A stretch of 64,000 bases of DNA from Onishia taeanensis (GTDB lineage: Bacteria; Pseudomonadota; Gammaproteobacteria; Pseudomonadales; Halomonadaceae), in assembly GCF_013349955.1 (NCBI RefSeq), contig NZ_JABVXC010000002.1, positions 273,614 through 337,613 on the forward strand. The letters run 5' to 3'. The stretch's first letter is position 1; each line of letters starts with the position of its first letter. Positions 44,010 to 54,195 of the stretch are shown here, one piece after another. Under the pieces are notes generated by a model. The model was not told the DNA's origin. It saw only the letters and a program-made list of their open reading frames with translations, and ran no database searches. The translations under genes and the position numbers were made by a program.

Positions 44010-44489
44010 ATGGCAAAATCTTCGACCTCTTCAGGGAAAAAATGGCTTCTGGTCGTGTTGCTGATGGTTCTTGTGTCATCCGCGACGGCAGCTGGTGTCT
44101 ACCTTCTGATGGATACGGGTAGCCAGGCACAAGCCGCCGAAAATGCCGAACCTGAGCCCGTGACGGCTCCCGACCCCATTTTCGTCAAAATTGATCCCTT
44201 CACTGTCAACATCAGTGGCGACGACTACGGCAACCGTTTCCTGTATATAGGCCTGACGCTGCAGGTCGACGATGAGACAACACGCGACCTGCTGGTCAAC
44301 CACATGCCCCAGGTACGCAGTCGAATGCTGATGCTGTTTGCCGATCAAAGCGTCGAGGAATTGACCTCTCCAGACGGCAAAACCCGTCTGTCGGCTGAAG
44401 TCTTGAGCCTGTTCGATGTCCCCTTGACCGATCCACAACCCGAGCTGGCGATCAGTGATGTGCTGTTCACCGATTTTATTGTGCAATAA
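44010..44489 (+). CDS. fliL: Flagellar basal body-associated protein FliL
   Basis: FliL surrounds the stator and supports torque, especially at high load. The 159-residue protein has a short basic N-terminus, one membrane helix (LLVVLLMVLVSSATAAGVYLL region, about 12-33) and a periplasmic domain (PIFVKIDPFTVNISGDD, RFLYIGLTLQVDDE, LLVNHMPQVRSRMLML). It starts the fliLMNOPQR operon. The 180-base gap upstream contains the fliK terminator but no sigma-28-type promoter. Confidence 0.95.
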   Translation: MAKSSTSSGKKWLLVVLLMVLVSSATAAGVYLLMDTGSQAQAAENAEPEPVTAPDPIFVKIDPFTVNISGDDYGNRFLYIGLTLQVDDETTRDLLVNHMPQVRSRMLMLFADQSVEELTSPDGKTRLSAEVLSLFDVPLTDPQPELAISDVLFTDFIVQ

Positions 44490-44508
44490 CTCATAGTGCC
44501 CAAGCGCC

Positions 44509-45555
44509 ATGTCTCAAGATGATCTGCTATCGCAGGAAGAAATCGACGCTCTGCTAAAGGGCGTAAGCGGAGAAGAGGAAAGCTCCTCGGACGCCGCTGG
44601 CAATGAATCGCGGGTAAAACCCTTCGACCCGGCCAACCAGCACCGGGTGATCCGCGAGCGCCTGCATGCCCTGGATATCATCAATGAACGCTTTGCGCGG
44701 CACTTCCGCATGAGCCTCTTCAACCTGATCCGACGCAGCGCCGATATCACTGTCGACTCAGTACGCTACCAGAGCTACAGCGATTTCACTCGCAACGTAC
44801 CCGTCCCGACCAATATCAACATGATCACCATGAAGCCACTGCGCGGCTCGGCCCTGGTGGTATTCCCACCCAGCCTGGTGTTCATGGTCGTCGACAACCT
44901 TTTCGGGGGTGACGGTCGCTTCGTCACAAAATCCGAAGGGCGTGAGTTTACCAATACCGAACAGCGCATCATTCAGCGGATTCTCAATCTGGCCATTGAA
45001 GCCTATCAGGAGGCTTGGAGATCGGTATATCCGCTTGAGATCAGCTATATGCGCTCCGAGATTCAAGCGAAGTTTGCCAATATCACCAATTCTCCTAACG
45101 AGATCGTGGTCAACACCACTTTTCATCTTGAGGTGGGCAATCTGGCAAGCGACTTCCAGATTTGCATGCCCTATTCGATGATCGAACCGCTCAGGGATAT
45201 TCTCACCAATCCGCAAAACGATAGCTTCGGTAGCGGGGACAAGACCTGGACCAAGCGAATGGCAGGTGAGATCCGCCACTCCGAAGTCGAGTTGGTTGCC
45301 GAATTTGTCGATATCCCAGCGCGCATTTCCCGCGTTATGAGCCTGCAGGTTGGCGATGTGCTGCCAATCGAGCTTCCCCAGACCGTGGGCGCCAGCGTCG
45401 ATGGAGTTCCGGTCATGGAGTGTGAGTACGGCAGTCAGAAGGAACAACGAGCACTGCGCGTGCTGCGCATGATCGATCACGCCTCAATGTCCGGCAACAC
45501 CCCGGATACCTTCATCAAGGGATCCGAGACATCCAAGGAAAGTAACGATGAGTGA
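44509..45555 (+). CDS. fliM: Flagellar motor switch protein FliM
   Basis: FliM is the C-ring protein that binds CheY-P. The 348-residue product has the N-terminal CheY-binding peptide LLSQEEIDALLKGV, the central CheC-like domain (RSADITVDSVRYQSYSDF, GGDGRFVTKSEGREFTNTE) and the C-terminal SpoA-like domain (ISRVMSLQVGDVLPIEL). Length is normal. It overlaps fliN by 8 bases. Confidence 0.97.
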   Translation: MSQDDLLSQEEIDALLKGVSGEEESSSDAAGNESRVKPFDPANQHRVIRERLHALDIINERFARHFRMSLFNLIRRSADITVDSVRYQSYSDFTRNVPVPTNINMITMKPLRGSALVVFPPSLVFMVVDNLFGGDGRFVTKSEGREFTNTEQRIIQRILNLAIEAYQEAWRSVYPLEISYMRSEIQAKFANITNSPNEIVVNTTFHLEVGNLASDFQICMPYSMIEPLRDILTNPQNDSFGSGDKTWTKRMAGEIRHSEVELVAEFVDIPARISRVMSLQVGDVLPIELPQTVGASVDGVPVMECEYGSQKEQRALRVLRMIDHASMSGNTPDTFIKGSETSKESNDE

Positions 45556-46087
45556 CCCGAACAAACCCGATCAGAACTCCATCCCCGATGATTGGGCCGA
45601 CGCTATGGCCGAGCAAGAAGATGCCACTGCTTCGGGTAACGAACAGTCGGCCGAAGATGATCCGTGGGCGGCAGCACTCGCAGAACAGGATGCTGCCGAA
45701 GCCAGTGACCAGGGTGATGCTAAAGGTCAAGAAGCGGGCCAAGAGGCAGGCGAAGGAAAAGAGGCGACCTCGGCGGGTAGTCAGGTCTTCCGACAGCTAG
45801 GTGACGGAGCCGACAGTGGCACGGCTCGCGATCTTGATATGATCATGGATATCCCGGTCAAACTGAGCGTGGAGCTTGGCCGGACCAAGATCACCATCAA
45901 GCAACTGCTCGAGCTTGCACAGGGCTCCGTGATCGAGCTGGATGGTCTCGCCGGCGAACCCATGGATATCCTGATCAACGGTTATCTGATTGCTCAGGGC
46001 GAGGTCGTGGTGGTAGACGACAAATATGGCATTCGCATCACGGAGATCATTACGCCTTCGGAGCGGGTACAGAAACTGAATCGATGA
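45548..46087 (+). CDS. fliN: Flagellar motor switch protein FliN
   Basis: FliN forms the base of the C ring with FliM and also docks FliH. The 179-residue protein has an acidic Ala/Glu/Asp-rich N-terminal half (about 1-85), longer than the enteric one. Its SpoA domain has MDIPVKLSVELGRTKITIKQ, GSVIELDGLAGEPMDILING and IRITEIITPSERVQKL. It overlaps fliM by 8 bases and fliO by 4. Confidence 0.97.
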   Translation: MSDPNKPDQNSIPDDWADAMAEQEDATASGNEQSAEDDPWAAALAEQDAAEASDQGDAKGQEAGQEAGEGKEATSAGSQVFRQLGDGADSGTARDLDMIMDIPVKLSVELGRTKITIKQLLELAQGSVIELDGLAGEPMDILINGYLIAQGEVVVVDDKYGIRITEIITPSERVQKLNR

Positions 46088-46563
46088 GCTCGTCAGCATC
46101 CACCACCGGCGCCGCGGCCGATATGTCGTCGGCTGGAATCGATACCCTTGCTAGCGGCAGCGATAGCCTGATCGGGCTTGCCGTTATCGGCAAGGTCGGA
46201 CTGGTCCTCGCCCTGATTATCGGTGTGATCTTGCTGGGAAGCCGCCTGGTACGTCGGATAGGCCCCCGCAGTTTGCGTGCCGGCCAACGCATCAAGGTCG
46301 TCAGTTCGGCGGCCGTCGGTCAGCGTGAACGTGTGGTCATCGTCGAGGTTGAAGGCACCTGGTTAGTGCTTGGCGTAGGCGGTGGCCAGGTCAACAAGCT
46401 GCATGACCTCGAGGCGCCTGAGCCTGATGCTGCTTCTACATCCCACCCTTCGGGAACCGAGGATAACGGCAAAGGCTTCGCCGAACGCTTTGCTATCGCC
46501 TTGCGGCATAATACCGGCGCCATGCTGAAGAACCAGCGAGACAACGGACGGAAAGACTCATGA
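46084..46563 (+). CDS. fliO: Flagellar export protein FliO
   Basis: FliO helps assemble the FliP ring of the export gate. The 159-residue protein has a Ser/Ala-rich start, one membrane helix ([20 protein letters not shown], about 30-50) and a short cytoplasmic domain with [20 protein letters not shown] and [15 protein letters not shown], the usual FliO pattern. It overlaps fliN and fliP by 4 bases each. Confidence 0.93.
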   Translation: MSSSASTTGAAADMSSAGIDTLASGSDSLIGLAVIGKVGLVLALIIGVILLGSRLVRRIGPRSLRAGQRIKVVSSAAVGQRERVVIVEVEGTWLVLGVGGGQVNKLHDLEAPEPDAASTSHPSGTEDNGKGFAERFAIALRHNTGAMLKNQRDNGRKDS

Positions 46564-47339
46564 AGCCACTTTCCGGTTCTAGAATCTCCGCCTGTATCCT
46601 GCCCCTCGGCCTGGTGATCATAGCGCTATTAGCGGCTCTGCTACCCGAGACGGCTGCGGCGCAATCGCTTCCCGGCATTGTATCGCGTCCTACCGGGGAC
46701 GGCGGACAGCAATGGTCCATCAAGCTGCAAACATTGCTGCTTCTCAGCAGCATGGCCTTTCTGCCGGCCGCCTTGCTGATGATGACCTGCTTCACGCGTA
46801 TCATTATCGTTTTAGGCTTGTTGCGCACCGCCATGGGCACTCAGTCTGCACCGCCCAATCAGGTCTTGCTCGGGCTCGCCCTTTTCCTGACATTCTTCGT
46901 CATGTCACCGGTGCTCAACGATATTTACCAGACGGCCTGGATCCCCATGGCCAATGATGACATCGCCTTTCCACGCTTCTTTGAGCTGGCAAGTCAGCCG
47001 TTGCGTGAGTTCATGATGGGCCAGACCCGCGAACCTGACCTGGCTCTCTTTGCGCGCCTGGCCGACATAGGCCCCATGCAAGGCCCCGAAGACGTACCGA
47101 TGCGGGTATTGCTGCCGTCTTTCGTCACCAGTGAACTAAAAACCGCTTTTCAGATTGGTTTCACGCTGTTCATCCCCTTTCTGATCATCGACCTAGTTGT
47201 TGCCAGTGTGCTGATGGCGCTGGGCATGATGATGGTCCCCCCTGCAACGATTTCCCTGCCTTTCAAGCTGATGCTGTTCGTGCTGGTCGATGGCTGGCAA
47301 CTGTTGATGGGCTCACTGGCGCAGAGCTTTTATTTATGA
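46560..47339 (+). CDS. fliP: Flagellar export gate protein FliP
   Basis: FliP forms the core of the export channel with FliQ and FliR. The 259-residue protein begins with a cleavable signal peptide ([22 protein letters not shown]) and has the FliP signatures [38 protein letters not shown] and [20 protein letters not shown]. Length is normal. An 85-base gap separates it from fliQ. Confidence 0.97.
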   Translation: MKPLSGSRISACILPLGLVIIALLAALLPETAAAQSLPGIVSRPTGDGGQQWSIKLQTLLLLSSMAFLPAALLMMTCFTRIIIVLGLLRTAMGTQSAPPNQVLLGLALFLTFFVMSPVLNDIYQTAWIPMANDDIAFPRFFELASQPLREFMMGQTREPDLALFARLADIGPMQGPEDVPMRVLLPSFVTSELKTAFQIGFTLFIPFLIIDLVVASVLMALGMMMVPPATISLPFKLMLFVLVDGWQLLMGSLAQSFYL

Positions 47340-47424
47340 CACTGACATCGACACCATTGCATCAGGCAAAGCGCACGGGCGATGCGTCTGTCTTTTAACG
47401 TCCAAGTGGTAAGGAGAAACGTCC

Positions 47425-47694
47425 ATGAGCCCAGAGATGGTAATGAGCATGGCCTATCAGGGCATGCGCGTGACCCTGTTCATGGCCGCCCCACTGCTGC
47501 TGACAGCACTGCTGATCGGTTTGCTGGTCAGTCTTTTTCAAGCGGCCACCCAGATCAACGAAATGACGCTTTCCTTTATCCCGAAGATACTCGGGGTATT
47601 CGGCATGTTGGTACTGCTTGGCCCCTGGCTGCTCAAACTGATCATAGGCTTCACGCGTGAGCTAATTCAAAATATCCCCCTCATGGTCAGCTAG
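47425..47694 (+). CDS. fliQ: Flagellar export gate protein FliQ
   Basis: A small export-gate subunit of 89 residues with two membrane helices (LFMAAPLLLTALLIGLLVSL; ILGVFGMLVLLGPWLLKLII) and the family motif FQAATQINEMTLSFIPK. AAGGAG lies about 8 bases before the ATG. It lies 4 bases before fliR. Confidence 0.97.
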   Translation: MSPEMVMSMAYQGMRVTLFMAAPLLLTALLIGLLVSLFQAATQINEMTLSFIPKILGVFGMLVLLGPWLLKLIIGFTRELIQNIPLMVS

Positions 47695-47698
47695 GACC

Positions 47699-48481
47699 AT
47701 GGTCGAAGTCACCTTTGACCAACTGCATGGCTGGCTAGTCGCCTTCCTGTGGCCTTTCATGCGCCTTTCTGCCTTCGTAATGGCGTCACCACTCTGGGGC
47801 CACTCCAGCGCCCCCCGCCAGGTAAAGATTGGCCTTACGGCGTTAATCTGTGTGGCCATCACCCCTACCCTCCCCCCCATGCCCGACGCCCCGATCATGT
47901 CGTGGGCTGGGCTTGGCATCATGATCGAGCAGGTAGTGATCGGTGCCGCCATGGGTGTGGTCATGCACGTCATCTTTGCCACCGTTCAGGCGGCCGGCGA
48001 CTTCATAGCACTGCAGATGGGGCTGGGCTTCGCTACTTTCTTCTCTCCAGATACCGGCACCAACACCATGATTCTGGCACGTGTGCTCTACATGATCACA
48101 CTGCTGATGTTTCTGGCCATGAATGGCCACCTGGTCGCCCTGGAGATCCTGGTCAATAGCTTCAGCACTTTGCCTATCGGCTCTGGTGTGAACCTAGATG
48201 CCTTTGAACTGCTGGCACGCTTTGGTAACACTATCTTCGTATTAGGTTTGAAGCTGGCGCTACCTGTCGTTTCAGCCCTTTTAATCATTAACCTGTCGCT
48301 CGGCATCCTCAACCGCTCGGCCCCACAGCTCACCGTCTTCTCGATCGGCTTTCCCATGTCACTCACAGCTGGCGTGTTCCTGCTGATGGTGCTGATGACC
48401 GACTTGGAGCGCTATTTAGAAAACCTCTTTGCAATTGGGCTTGGCTTTATGCGCAGTCTAGTGACAGCCATGACGCTCTAG
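47699..48481 (+). CDS. fliR: Flagellar export gate protein FliR
   Basis: FliR completes the FliP-FliQ-FliR channel. The 260-residue protein has about six membrane helices and the motifs MRLSAFVMASPLWGHSSAPR, VQAAGDFIALQMGLGFATFF and LSLGILNRSAPQLTVFSIGF. It ends the fliLMNOPQR operon and is followed by a terminator. Confidence 0.97.
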   Translation: MVEVTFDQLHGWLVAFLWPFMRLSAFVMASPLWGHSSAPRQVKIGLTALICVAITPTLPPMPDAPIMSWAGLGIMIEQVVIGAAMGVVMHVIFATVQAAGDFIALQMGLGFATFFSPDTGTNTMILARVLYMITLLMFLAMNGHLVALEILVNSFSTLPIGSGVNLDAFELLARFGNTIFVLGLKLALPVVSALLIINLSLGILNRSAPQLTVFSIGFPMSLTAGVFLLMVLMTDLERYLENLFAIGLGFMRSLVTAMTL

Positions 48482-48507
48482 GTAGGTAATCAGACTGACC
48501 ACGTACC

Positions 48508-48549
48508 AAAAAAGCCCTCTGCCTAAAGAAAAGACGACAGAGGGCTTTA
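48508..48549. terminator. Bidirectional terminator candidate between fliR and flgL
   Basis: Perfect 11-bp stem AAAGCCCTCTG/CAGAGGGCTTT with a 16-base loop, A-rich on the left and T-rich on the right. It lies between converging operons and could stop both. Confidence 0.75.
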
Positions 48550-48699
48550 TGAGCAGCTGCTTTAGGGTCAAACCGTTCTGGTAAACAGAACCCTAGAAAA
48601 GCTTCGTATTACAGGCCTTTTGAGATCGGGAACGACCTACCAGCCACGTTACTTCTCATGCCATTATCCTTTCACGCTGGCTAATCGCCTTGATAAGCG

Positions 48700-49944
48700 T
48701 CAGATCTGATCAAAGAGTGACATGCCCTGAATATTCGCAAATGATTTTTGGGCTGCCTGTAAGCCCACTTGGCGCAGGCTATACTCAGAGATCGCCTCGA
48801 CATAGTCCAGATCGACCAGGTCCGACCGCGTCTGCTCGTAGCTCAGCTTGCGATTACTGCTGACCTGATCGACCACATCCAGCTCGTTGAGACGGGCACC
48901 AACGGAAGCGCGGGTAGTGAGCACATTATCAAGGCTGTTATCCAGCTCACGCATCGAAGTATTGATTGTGTTTTGCTGGTCCGCCTTAAGGCCAGGATCG
49001 CCATCAACGGGTGTCTTCAGGACATCGATAGCCGACTTGAGGGTTGCAAAGACATCCTGATTAGCGTCTGAACCATCGGCAGGATTTACCTTGATGCTAT
49101 CTCCACCAGCGGCGTCAGGCGTACCGTCTAAAGTGATCGACAAGGCACCACCACCGAGCTCAATGCTTTCTCCACTGACATAACTCTCCGTGGGTCCAGT
49201 GGTAGTCGTGCCATCAGGCGCAGTGGTCACGACCTGATAGCTACTGTCATCGAGAAAGTTGATTTGGTAGGCGTCTTCCCCATATCCAGGAACCGAGGAG
49301 TCAAGACGGTTCGGACCCGAGAAGGTCACGTTGCCATCGCCCGCTGTATCGCGTGCTGCGGTGGCTACGTAACCGGCACCGCTGGGTACGCTGTTAAAGA
49401 TGGCATCGCCACTATCCGATACGGGCATGAGACGTGACGAGTCGATACGCTCCTCACGATTAGCGCTGTCTCCGATATAAGTCACATCACCACTATTGTT
49501 TTGCACGAAAGGCGGGGCGTCATCCTGATAGCCACCGAACAGATAAGCCCCGTTGCCATCCGTGGCATTAGCCTGACCGAGCATGGTGTTATAGATGCCT
49601 TCCAACTCACTGGCCGCAGATTGCCTGTCGGCATCGCTCAGTGTGCCATTGGCTGCCTGCACCAGCAGTGTCTTGGCACTACTGATCGCCTGGCTAACAC
49701 TATTGAGCACACTTTCCTCTTGTGAAAGCGAATTACGTGCGCTGACCCGAGAATCGGTATATTGCTCGGTAACCGACAGTGACTGGGACACACCCACTGC
49801 CTGTGAGGCCGCCTGGGGGTCATCCGAGGGATTAACTACCCGGCGCCCACTGGCAATCTGCTGGCCGACGTCGATAAACTGACTCTGTTGCCGGTTCAGA
49901 CTACCCGCGCCCTGCTCAAACATTGTCACGGTACTGATACGCAT
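48700..49944 (-). CDS. flgL: Hook-filament junction protein FlgL
   Basis: FlgL joins the hook to the filament and resembles flagellin at both ends: MRISTVTMFEQGAGSLNRQQ, QIASGRRVVNPSDDPQAASQ, and the C-terminal AISEYSLRQVGLQAAQKSFA. The 414-residue length exceeds the E. coli protein (317) owing to an acidic central insertion. It lies 18 bases after flgK and shares its sigma-28-type promoter. Confidence 0.95.
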   Translation of the reverse strand: MRISTVTMFEQGAGSLNRQQSQFIDVGQQIASGRRVVNPSDDPQAASQAVGVSQSLSVTEQYTDSRVSARNSLSQEESVLNSVSQAISSAKTLLVQAANGTLSDADRQSAASELEGIYNTMLGQANATDGNGAYLFGGYQDDAPPFVQNNSGDVTYIGDSANREERIDSSRLMPVSDSGDAIFNSVPSGAGYVATAARDTAGDGNVTFSGPNRLDSSVPGYGEDAYQINFLDDSSYQVVTTAPDGTTTTGPTESYVSGESIELGGGALSITLDGTPDAAGGDSIKVNPADGSDANQDVFATLKSAIDVLKTPVDGDPGLKADQQNTINTSMRELDNSLDNVLTTRASVGARLNELDVVDQVSSNRKLSYEQTRSDLVDLDYVEAISEYSLRQVGLQAAQKSFANIQGMSLFDQI

Positions 49945-49962
49945 GATTCGAAACTCCTATGA

Positions 49963-51858
49963 TCAGGTCCGCAGGCCGAGAATGGTGTCGAACACGGTAG
50001 AAGCGGTCTGAATGACCTTGGAATTGGCTTGGTAATACTGCTGGTAACGAATCAGGTTAGCCGCTTCTTCATCGAGGTTGACCCCGGACTCCGACTGCTG
50101 AACACCGCGCAACTGTTCGGTTAAGCCGTTCTGCGCCTCTAGGTTTACCTGCACGATATTCGTGCGATTACCTACATCACTGACCATCGACGCATAAGAC
50201 TCATTCAGCGTCGCAGAACCAGTCACCAATTCACTGCCCTGCAAGTCCTGTAGTGCAATCGCATTACGATTGTCGCCGGTACCGGCACCATTCAGGCCCA
50301 GGCTTAGCGTTTGACCATCCGCCAGATTGCCGAAGGTCAGTGCCACGCCATCAAGGGTTATCTCGTCGCCAGGCTGTACGCTGAAGTTCTGAGATGCGCC
50401 GGTGTCAGGGGTGGCCACGATATCGAAACTGCCGCCACCGGCGTCGCTGATGCTAAGCGACCAGGGAGCATTGCCCGACGCAAGCGCGTTACCAGGCTCG
50501 CCCTTGATGGACGCTACGGCCTCTGTATCACCGTTCAATATGCTGCCCGCCGCAATCTTGTCCAGATCGCTAATTTCGGTCTGCATGTCACGGCCCGCTC
50601 GGCGCACCGGCTGCACTTCAAAACGATCTCCCTGCTGCAGAGACCCTGAGTCGAAGGTAATGGCCACCCCTCCGAACGTCAGCTCATCGCTGCCGTTGAA
50701 AGTAAAGTCACTGCCTGCGGCAAGTTCCGCACCCGAATCTTTACGGGTGATGGTGAAGTCTTCAGCCGCCGTCGGCGTGCCATTCTCGACTCGGATCTCG
50801 TAGTCGGTAGCAAGCAGGTTGGAGGTGTCGCCAAAGGTCGTGGAAGCGACATCGGCAGTACCTTCATTGTCCGAATGCGCATAGGCACGTGGTGAACCGA
50901 TGCTGAAGAAAGACCCGCCGACGTCGCCATCGAGATCAATACCGGCCGCATGCTGCTCATTGAACCCCGAGACAAGTGATACCGCGAGCTGACCGATCTG
51001 GTTCTGGGTCTTATCCAGCGTTTCGCTACGGAAGTTCAGCAGGCCACCGAGACTGCCACCGGTGATACGGTTCTCATTGAGTTCTACCATATTACCACCG
51101 GAATCCTGGTAGCCCACCACGGTGCGCTGGGGATCGGCATTGGAGCTGATGGCCTCCAGCTGGAAGTTGTTGGTACCGGCAACCAACGGCTGACCATTCG
51201 ACAGGGTCACGTTATAGGTGCCGCCGTCCTGAATATTGAGCTTGATATTCAGTCGTTCGCTCAGATCGTTTACCAGCTTGTCGCGCTGATTGAGCAAGCT
51301 GTTTGGAGCTTCACCGGTCTTGGCTTCGGCGAGCACGATTTCGCGATTGAGAGACGCAAGCTGCTTGGAGGTGTTATTGATCTGCGTGACTTCATCACCG
51401 ATCTTGGCATTGATCCCCGTTTGCATATCCTGGAGATAAGCATCGAAGGATCGCACTTGGGCACTCAAGGTATCGGCTGATCCCAGCACACCCTGCCGGG
51501 CAGCAGGGTCCGAAGGTGAACCCGATAGGTCGCTCATTGCCGAGAAGAAATCCTGCATCAGCGGTGAGAGCCCGGCCCCGTCGTCAGCCAGCAGGTTATC
51601 GATCTGACTGACTTGAGTCTGGTACGTTTCCAAAGCGGACGACGTACTGGTCGCATCATTGAGCTGATCGGCCACATAGCGATCGAACTGACGCTGGATA
51701 TCGCTAACTTTGACACCACCCGAGGTATTACCCTCGGTGAGGATCGTCAGTTCCCGATTGTAGCCCGGTGTATAGACATTGCTGATGTTGTTACTGGTGG
51801 TGTTCAGGGCATTCTGCGCGGCATTCAGGCCGCTGAGGCCGATAGTAAACATGCTCAT
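49963..51858 (-). CDS. flgK: Hook-filament junction protein FlgK
   Basis: FlgK is the first junction protein on the hook. The 631-residue product begins MSMFTIGLSGLNAAQNALNT and has SNNISNVYTPGYNRE. The C-terminus GVNLDEEAANLIRYQQYYQA is the conserved rod/hook-family helix. The central region is acidic. A sigma-28-type promoter lies just upstream at 51888-51914, leaving a short leader. This matches late flgKL expression in enterics. Confidence 0.96.
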   Translation of the reverse strand: MSMFTIGLSGLNAAQNALNTTSNNISNVYTPGYNRELTILTEGNTSGGVKVSDIQRQFDRYVADQLNDATSTSSALETYQTQVSQIDNLLADDGAGLSPLMQDFFSAMSDLSGSPSDPAARQGVLGSADTLSAQVRSFDAYLQDMQTGINAKIGDEVTQINNTSKQLASLNREIVLAEAKTGEAPNSLLNQRDKLVNDLSERLNIKLNIQDGGTYNVTLSNGQPLVAGTNNFQLEAISSNADPQRTVVGYQDSGGNMVELNENRITGGSLGGLLNFRSETLDKTQNQIGQLAVSLVSGFNEQHAAGIDLDGDVGGSFFSIGSPRAYAHSDNEGTADVASTTFGDTSNLLATDYEIRVENGTPTAAEDFTITRKDSGAELAAGSDFTFNGSDELTFGGVAITFDSGSLQQGDRFEVQPVRRAGRDMQTEISDLDKIAAGSILNGDTEAVASIKGEPGNALASGNAPWSLSISDAGGGSFDIVATPDTGASQNFSVQPGDEITLDGVALTFGNLADGQTLSLGLNGAGTGDNRNAIALQDLQGSELVTGSATLNESYASMVSDVGNRTNIVQVNLEAQNGLTEQLRGVQQSESGVNLDEEAANLIRYQQYYQANSKVIQTASTVFDTILGLRT

Positions 51859-51887
51859 GACGGGAATCCTTTACATCAATAATCAAC

Positions 51888-51914
51888 ATATCGGCCGGAG
51901 GCCCGCAGACTTGA
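51888..51914 (-). promoter_or_regulatory. Sigma-28 (FliA) type promoter for flgKL
   Basis: Minus strand reads TCAAGTCT, 11 bases, GCCGATAT, with the exact 15-base gap after TCAA, about 30 bases before the flgK start. Confidence 0.8.
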
Positions 51915-51985
51915 TAGTGGCGCAGCGCAATCGTGCCAGGCTTGGTACGAAAACTAGCTGCGCTCGCTGACTCTTCATACCAACC

Positions 51986-53029
51986 CTAGCGTTCACCCAC
52001 TGAACTATCTGCCAGGCGCTGTTGGCTAGCAGGCTTCAGCGGACCCAGCGTGTCCATGACAGCAATCAATTTATCGGCATAGCGAGGATCGGTGGCGTAA
52101 CCACCAGCCTGCAGGGCTTGAGCAGCCTGACCGGCATCCGGAGCGGTCAATACACCGGCATAGCGCGGGTTGTCACCGATCAGTCGCGCATAGTCGGTGA
52201 AGGCTGCCTCGTAAGAGTCATAGACCCGGAAGCTATCGGTGATCGCCACTCGCTTGCCATCGATCACCTCATGGGTCCTGACATCAGTCGTCTCACCCTG
52301 CCAATCGCTGCCGGCCTTGATGCCAAAGAGGTTATGGCTGTTGCTACCGTCTTGAGTGGTAATGGAATAGCGTCCCCAGCCGGTTTCCAGGGCTGCCTGG
52401 GAGAGAATGAGTTCGGCCGGCACGCCGGTCGTGCGGCTCGCTCGCTGGGCCGGCTCCTCGAGCAGCGCCCTGAAGCTCTCGACATGTTCGAGGCGAGAAG
52501 CCTGACGAGTCGATTCCTGCTGATCGCTGCCAGCCATCCGGTCGGTGGGTGCTACCGCATCACTCGACAGTCTGGCATCCACAGCATCCAGGAAGTTCTG
52601 CGGCACTGCGGAACGTTCTGCGCCTTGAACATTCGCCGAGTGCTGCGCTTCTGACCGGGCGAACTGTTGCAGCGGCTCGCCACGGGGAATGCCCGAAATC
52701 AGACTATCACTGCGGGTATCGACGCTATGCCGACCACCTCCGAGCTGTTTCTCCAGCATCTCGGCCAGACCAAAGCCCTGACCGGAAAGGTGCTGCGACC
52801 ATTGCTGATCGAGCAGCGAGGTGAACATCTCGGTTTGCTTGCTGTTGAGAAGATCACTCTTGGGGATAGCATCACGCATGCTGGTCATCATCTTCTGCAG
52901 GAACAGCGCCTCGAACTGTTGGGCCGCCGCCTGCCTGCCGGCATCCTCGTCCACGCGCGCCGTATGCTTAAGGCGCTGAAAGCCTTGCATATCGAGGGCA
53001 AACTGGCCGCTCATGTCCTGAATCGTCAT
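51986..53029 (-). CDS. flgJ: Rod-cap and peptidoglycan hydrolase FlgJ
   Basis: FlgJ caps the growing rod and cuts the cell wall for it. The 347-residue protein has the N-terminal rod-binding domain (AAQQFEALFLQKMMTSMRDA) and a C-terminal glucosaminidase domain (ELILSQAALETGWGRYSITT with the catalytic Glu, HNLFGIKAGSDWQGE, FRVYDSYEAAFTDYARLI). Both halves are intact, as in enterics. It shares one base with the flgI stop. Confidence 0.96.
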   Translation of the reverse strand: MTIQDMSGQFALDMQGFQRLKHTARVDEDAGRQAAAQQFEALFLQKMMTSMRDAIPKSDLLNSKQTEMFTSLLDQQWSQHLSGQGFGLAEMLEKQLGGGRHSVDTRSDSLISGIPRGEPLQQFARSEAQHSANVQGAERSAVPQNFLDAVDARLSSDAVAPTDRMAGSDQQESTRQASRLEHVESFRALLEEPAQRASRTTGVPAELILSQAALETGWGRYSITTQDGSNSHNLFGIKAGSDWQGETTDVRTHEVIDGKRVAITDSFRVYDSYEAAFTDYARLIGDNPRYAGVLTAPDAGQAAQALQAGGYATDPRYADKLIAVMDTLGPLKPASQQRLADSSVGER

Positions 53030-54165
53030 TAGATAATCTCCAACTCGGCGCGCAGCGAACCGGCAGCCTTCAGTGCCTGGAGAATGGACATCAGATCCTG
53101 CGGCGATGCCCCGAGTGCATTGAGTGCATCCACGACCTCGGACAGGTCGGCCCCTTCGACCTCTCGCAGATAAGCCTCCTGCTGCTGAATGCCGATATTG
53201 GTATCCGGTACGACGGCTGTCTGACCGCTCTCACTAAAGGCGTTGGGTTGGCTGACCTGGAAGTCGGTATCGATGATGATCGAGAGACTGCCGTGGGCCA
53301 CCGCCGCATGCCGCAGCGTGACGCGACTGTTCATGACCACCGATCCGGTCCGCGAATTAATGACCACCTTGGCGGCCGCTTCGCGGGGATTGATCTCCAC
53401 GTTCTCCACACGTGCCATGAAGCCGACCCGCGCATTGTCGTTCAAGGGGCCCTGCAGCTGAATGACGCGGCCATTGAGCGCAGAGGCCACCGGACGGCCA
53501 AACTCCATGTTGATCGCCGTCACTGCACGCTGGGCCGTGCCGAAATCCGTTTCCCTGAGCAACAGTTCCAACATCCCGCCCTGGCGGCCAAGTTCGAGCG
53601 GCACTTGACGCTCAACCAGCGCTCCCCCAGGGATGCGTCCATTGGCCTGCTGATTGATCTGAACACTGCTGCCACCGGCCTGTGCACCAACGCCAGACAC
53701 GAGCAGATTGCCCTGCGCCATGGCGTAGGTCTGGCCATCGGCCCCCTTCAGAGGTGTCATCAATAGCGTCCCGCCGCGCAGGCTTTGCGCGTTACCCACT
53801 GACGACACCACGGTATCGAGTTCTTGACCCTGGCGTGCAAAGGCCGGAAGTTTGGCCGTAACCATCACAGCCGCCACGTTGCGCAGTTGCAGGTTGGTAC
53901 CCTGAGGGACCGTAATCCCCAGCTGGGACAACATGTTGGTCAGACTCTGACTGGTGAAAGGCGCCTGGGTGGTCTGGTCGCCGGTACCATCAAGTCCAAC
54001 GACCAGGCCGTAACCGACGAGGGCATTATCACGCACACCGGCGAAATCAGACAGCTCACGCAACTGCTCGGCACGTGCAGATAATGCCCACACCAGCAGC
54101 AGGGCAAGCACCAGGCCTTGCCGAAGAACACAAAACTCTCGAGAAACGAAAAATGCACGCATCAT
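53029..54165 (-). CDS. flgI: Flagellar P-ring protein FlgI
   Basis: FlgI forms the periplasmic P ring around the rod. The 378-residue precursor has a Sec signal peptide (LRQGLVLALLLVWALSARA, about 15-33), then RELSDFAGVRDNALVGYGLV, GLDGTGDQTTQAPFTSQSL and the C-terminal VEGADLSEVVDALNALGASP. Two ATG codons start the gene; the first (54165) has AAGG upstream. It follows flgH closely. Confidence 0.97.
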   Translation of the reverse strand: MMRAFFVSREFCVLRQGLVLALLLVWALSARAEQLRELSDFAGVRDNALVGYGLVVGLDGTGDQTTQAPFTSQSLTNMLSQLGITVPQGTNLQLRNVAAVMVTAKLPAFARQGQELDTVVSSVGNAQSLRGGTLLMTPLKGADGQTYAMAQGNLLVSGVGAQAGGSSVQINQQANGRIPGGALVERQVPLELGRQGGMLELLLRETDFGTAQRAVTAINMEFGRPVASALNGRVIQLQGPLNDNARVGFMARVENVEINPREAAAKVVINSRTGSVVMNSRVTLRHAAVAHGSLSIIIDTDFQVSQPNAFSESGQTAVVPDTNIGIQQQEAYLREVEGADLSEVVDALNALGASPQDLMSILQALKAAGSLRAELEII

Positions 54166-54195
54166 TCAGGCCTTGCCAAGGAAGTCGGATAACAC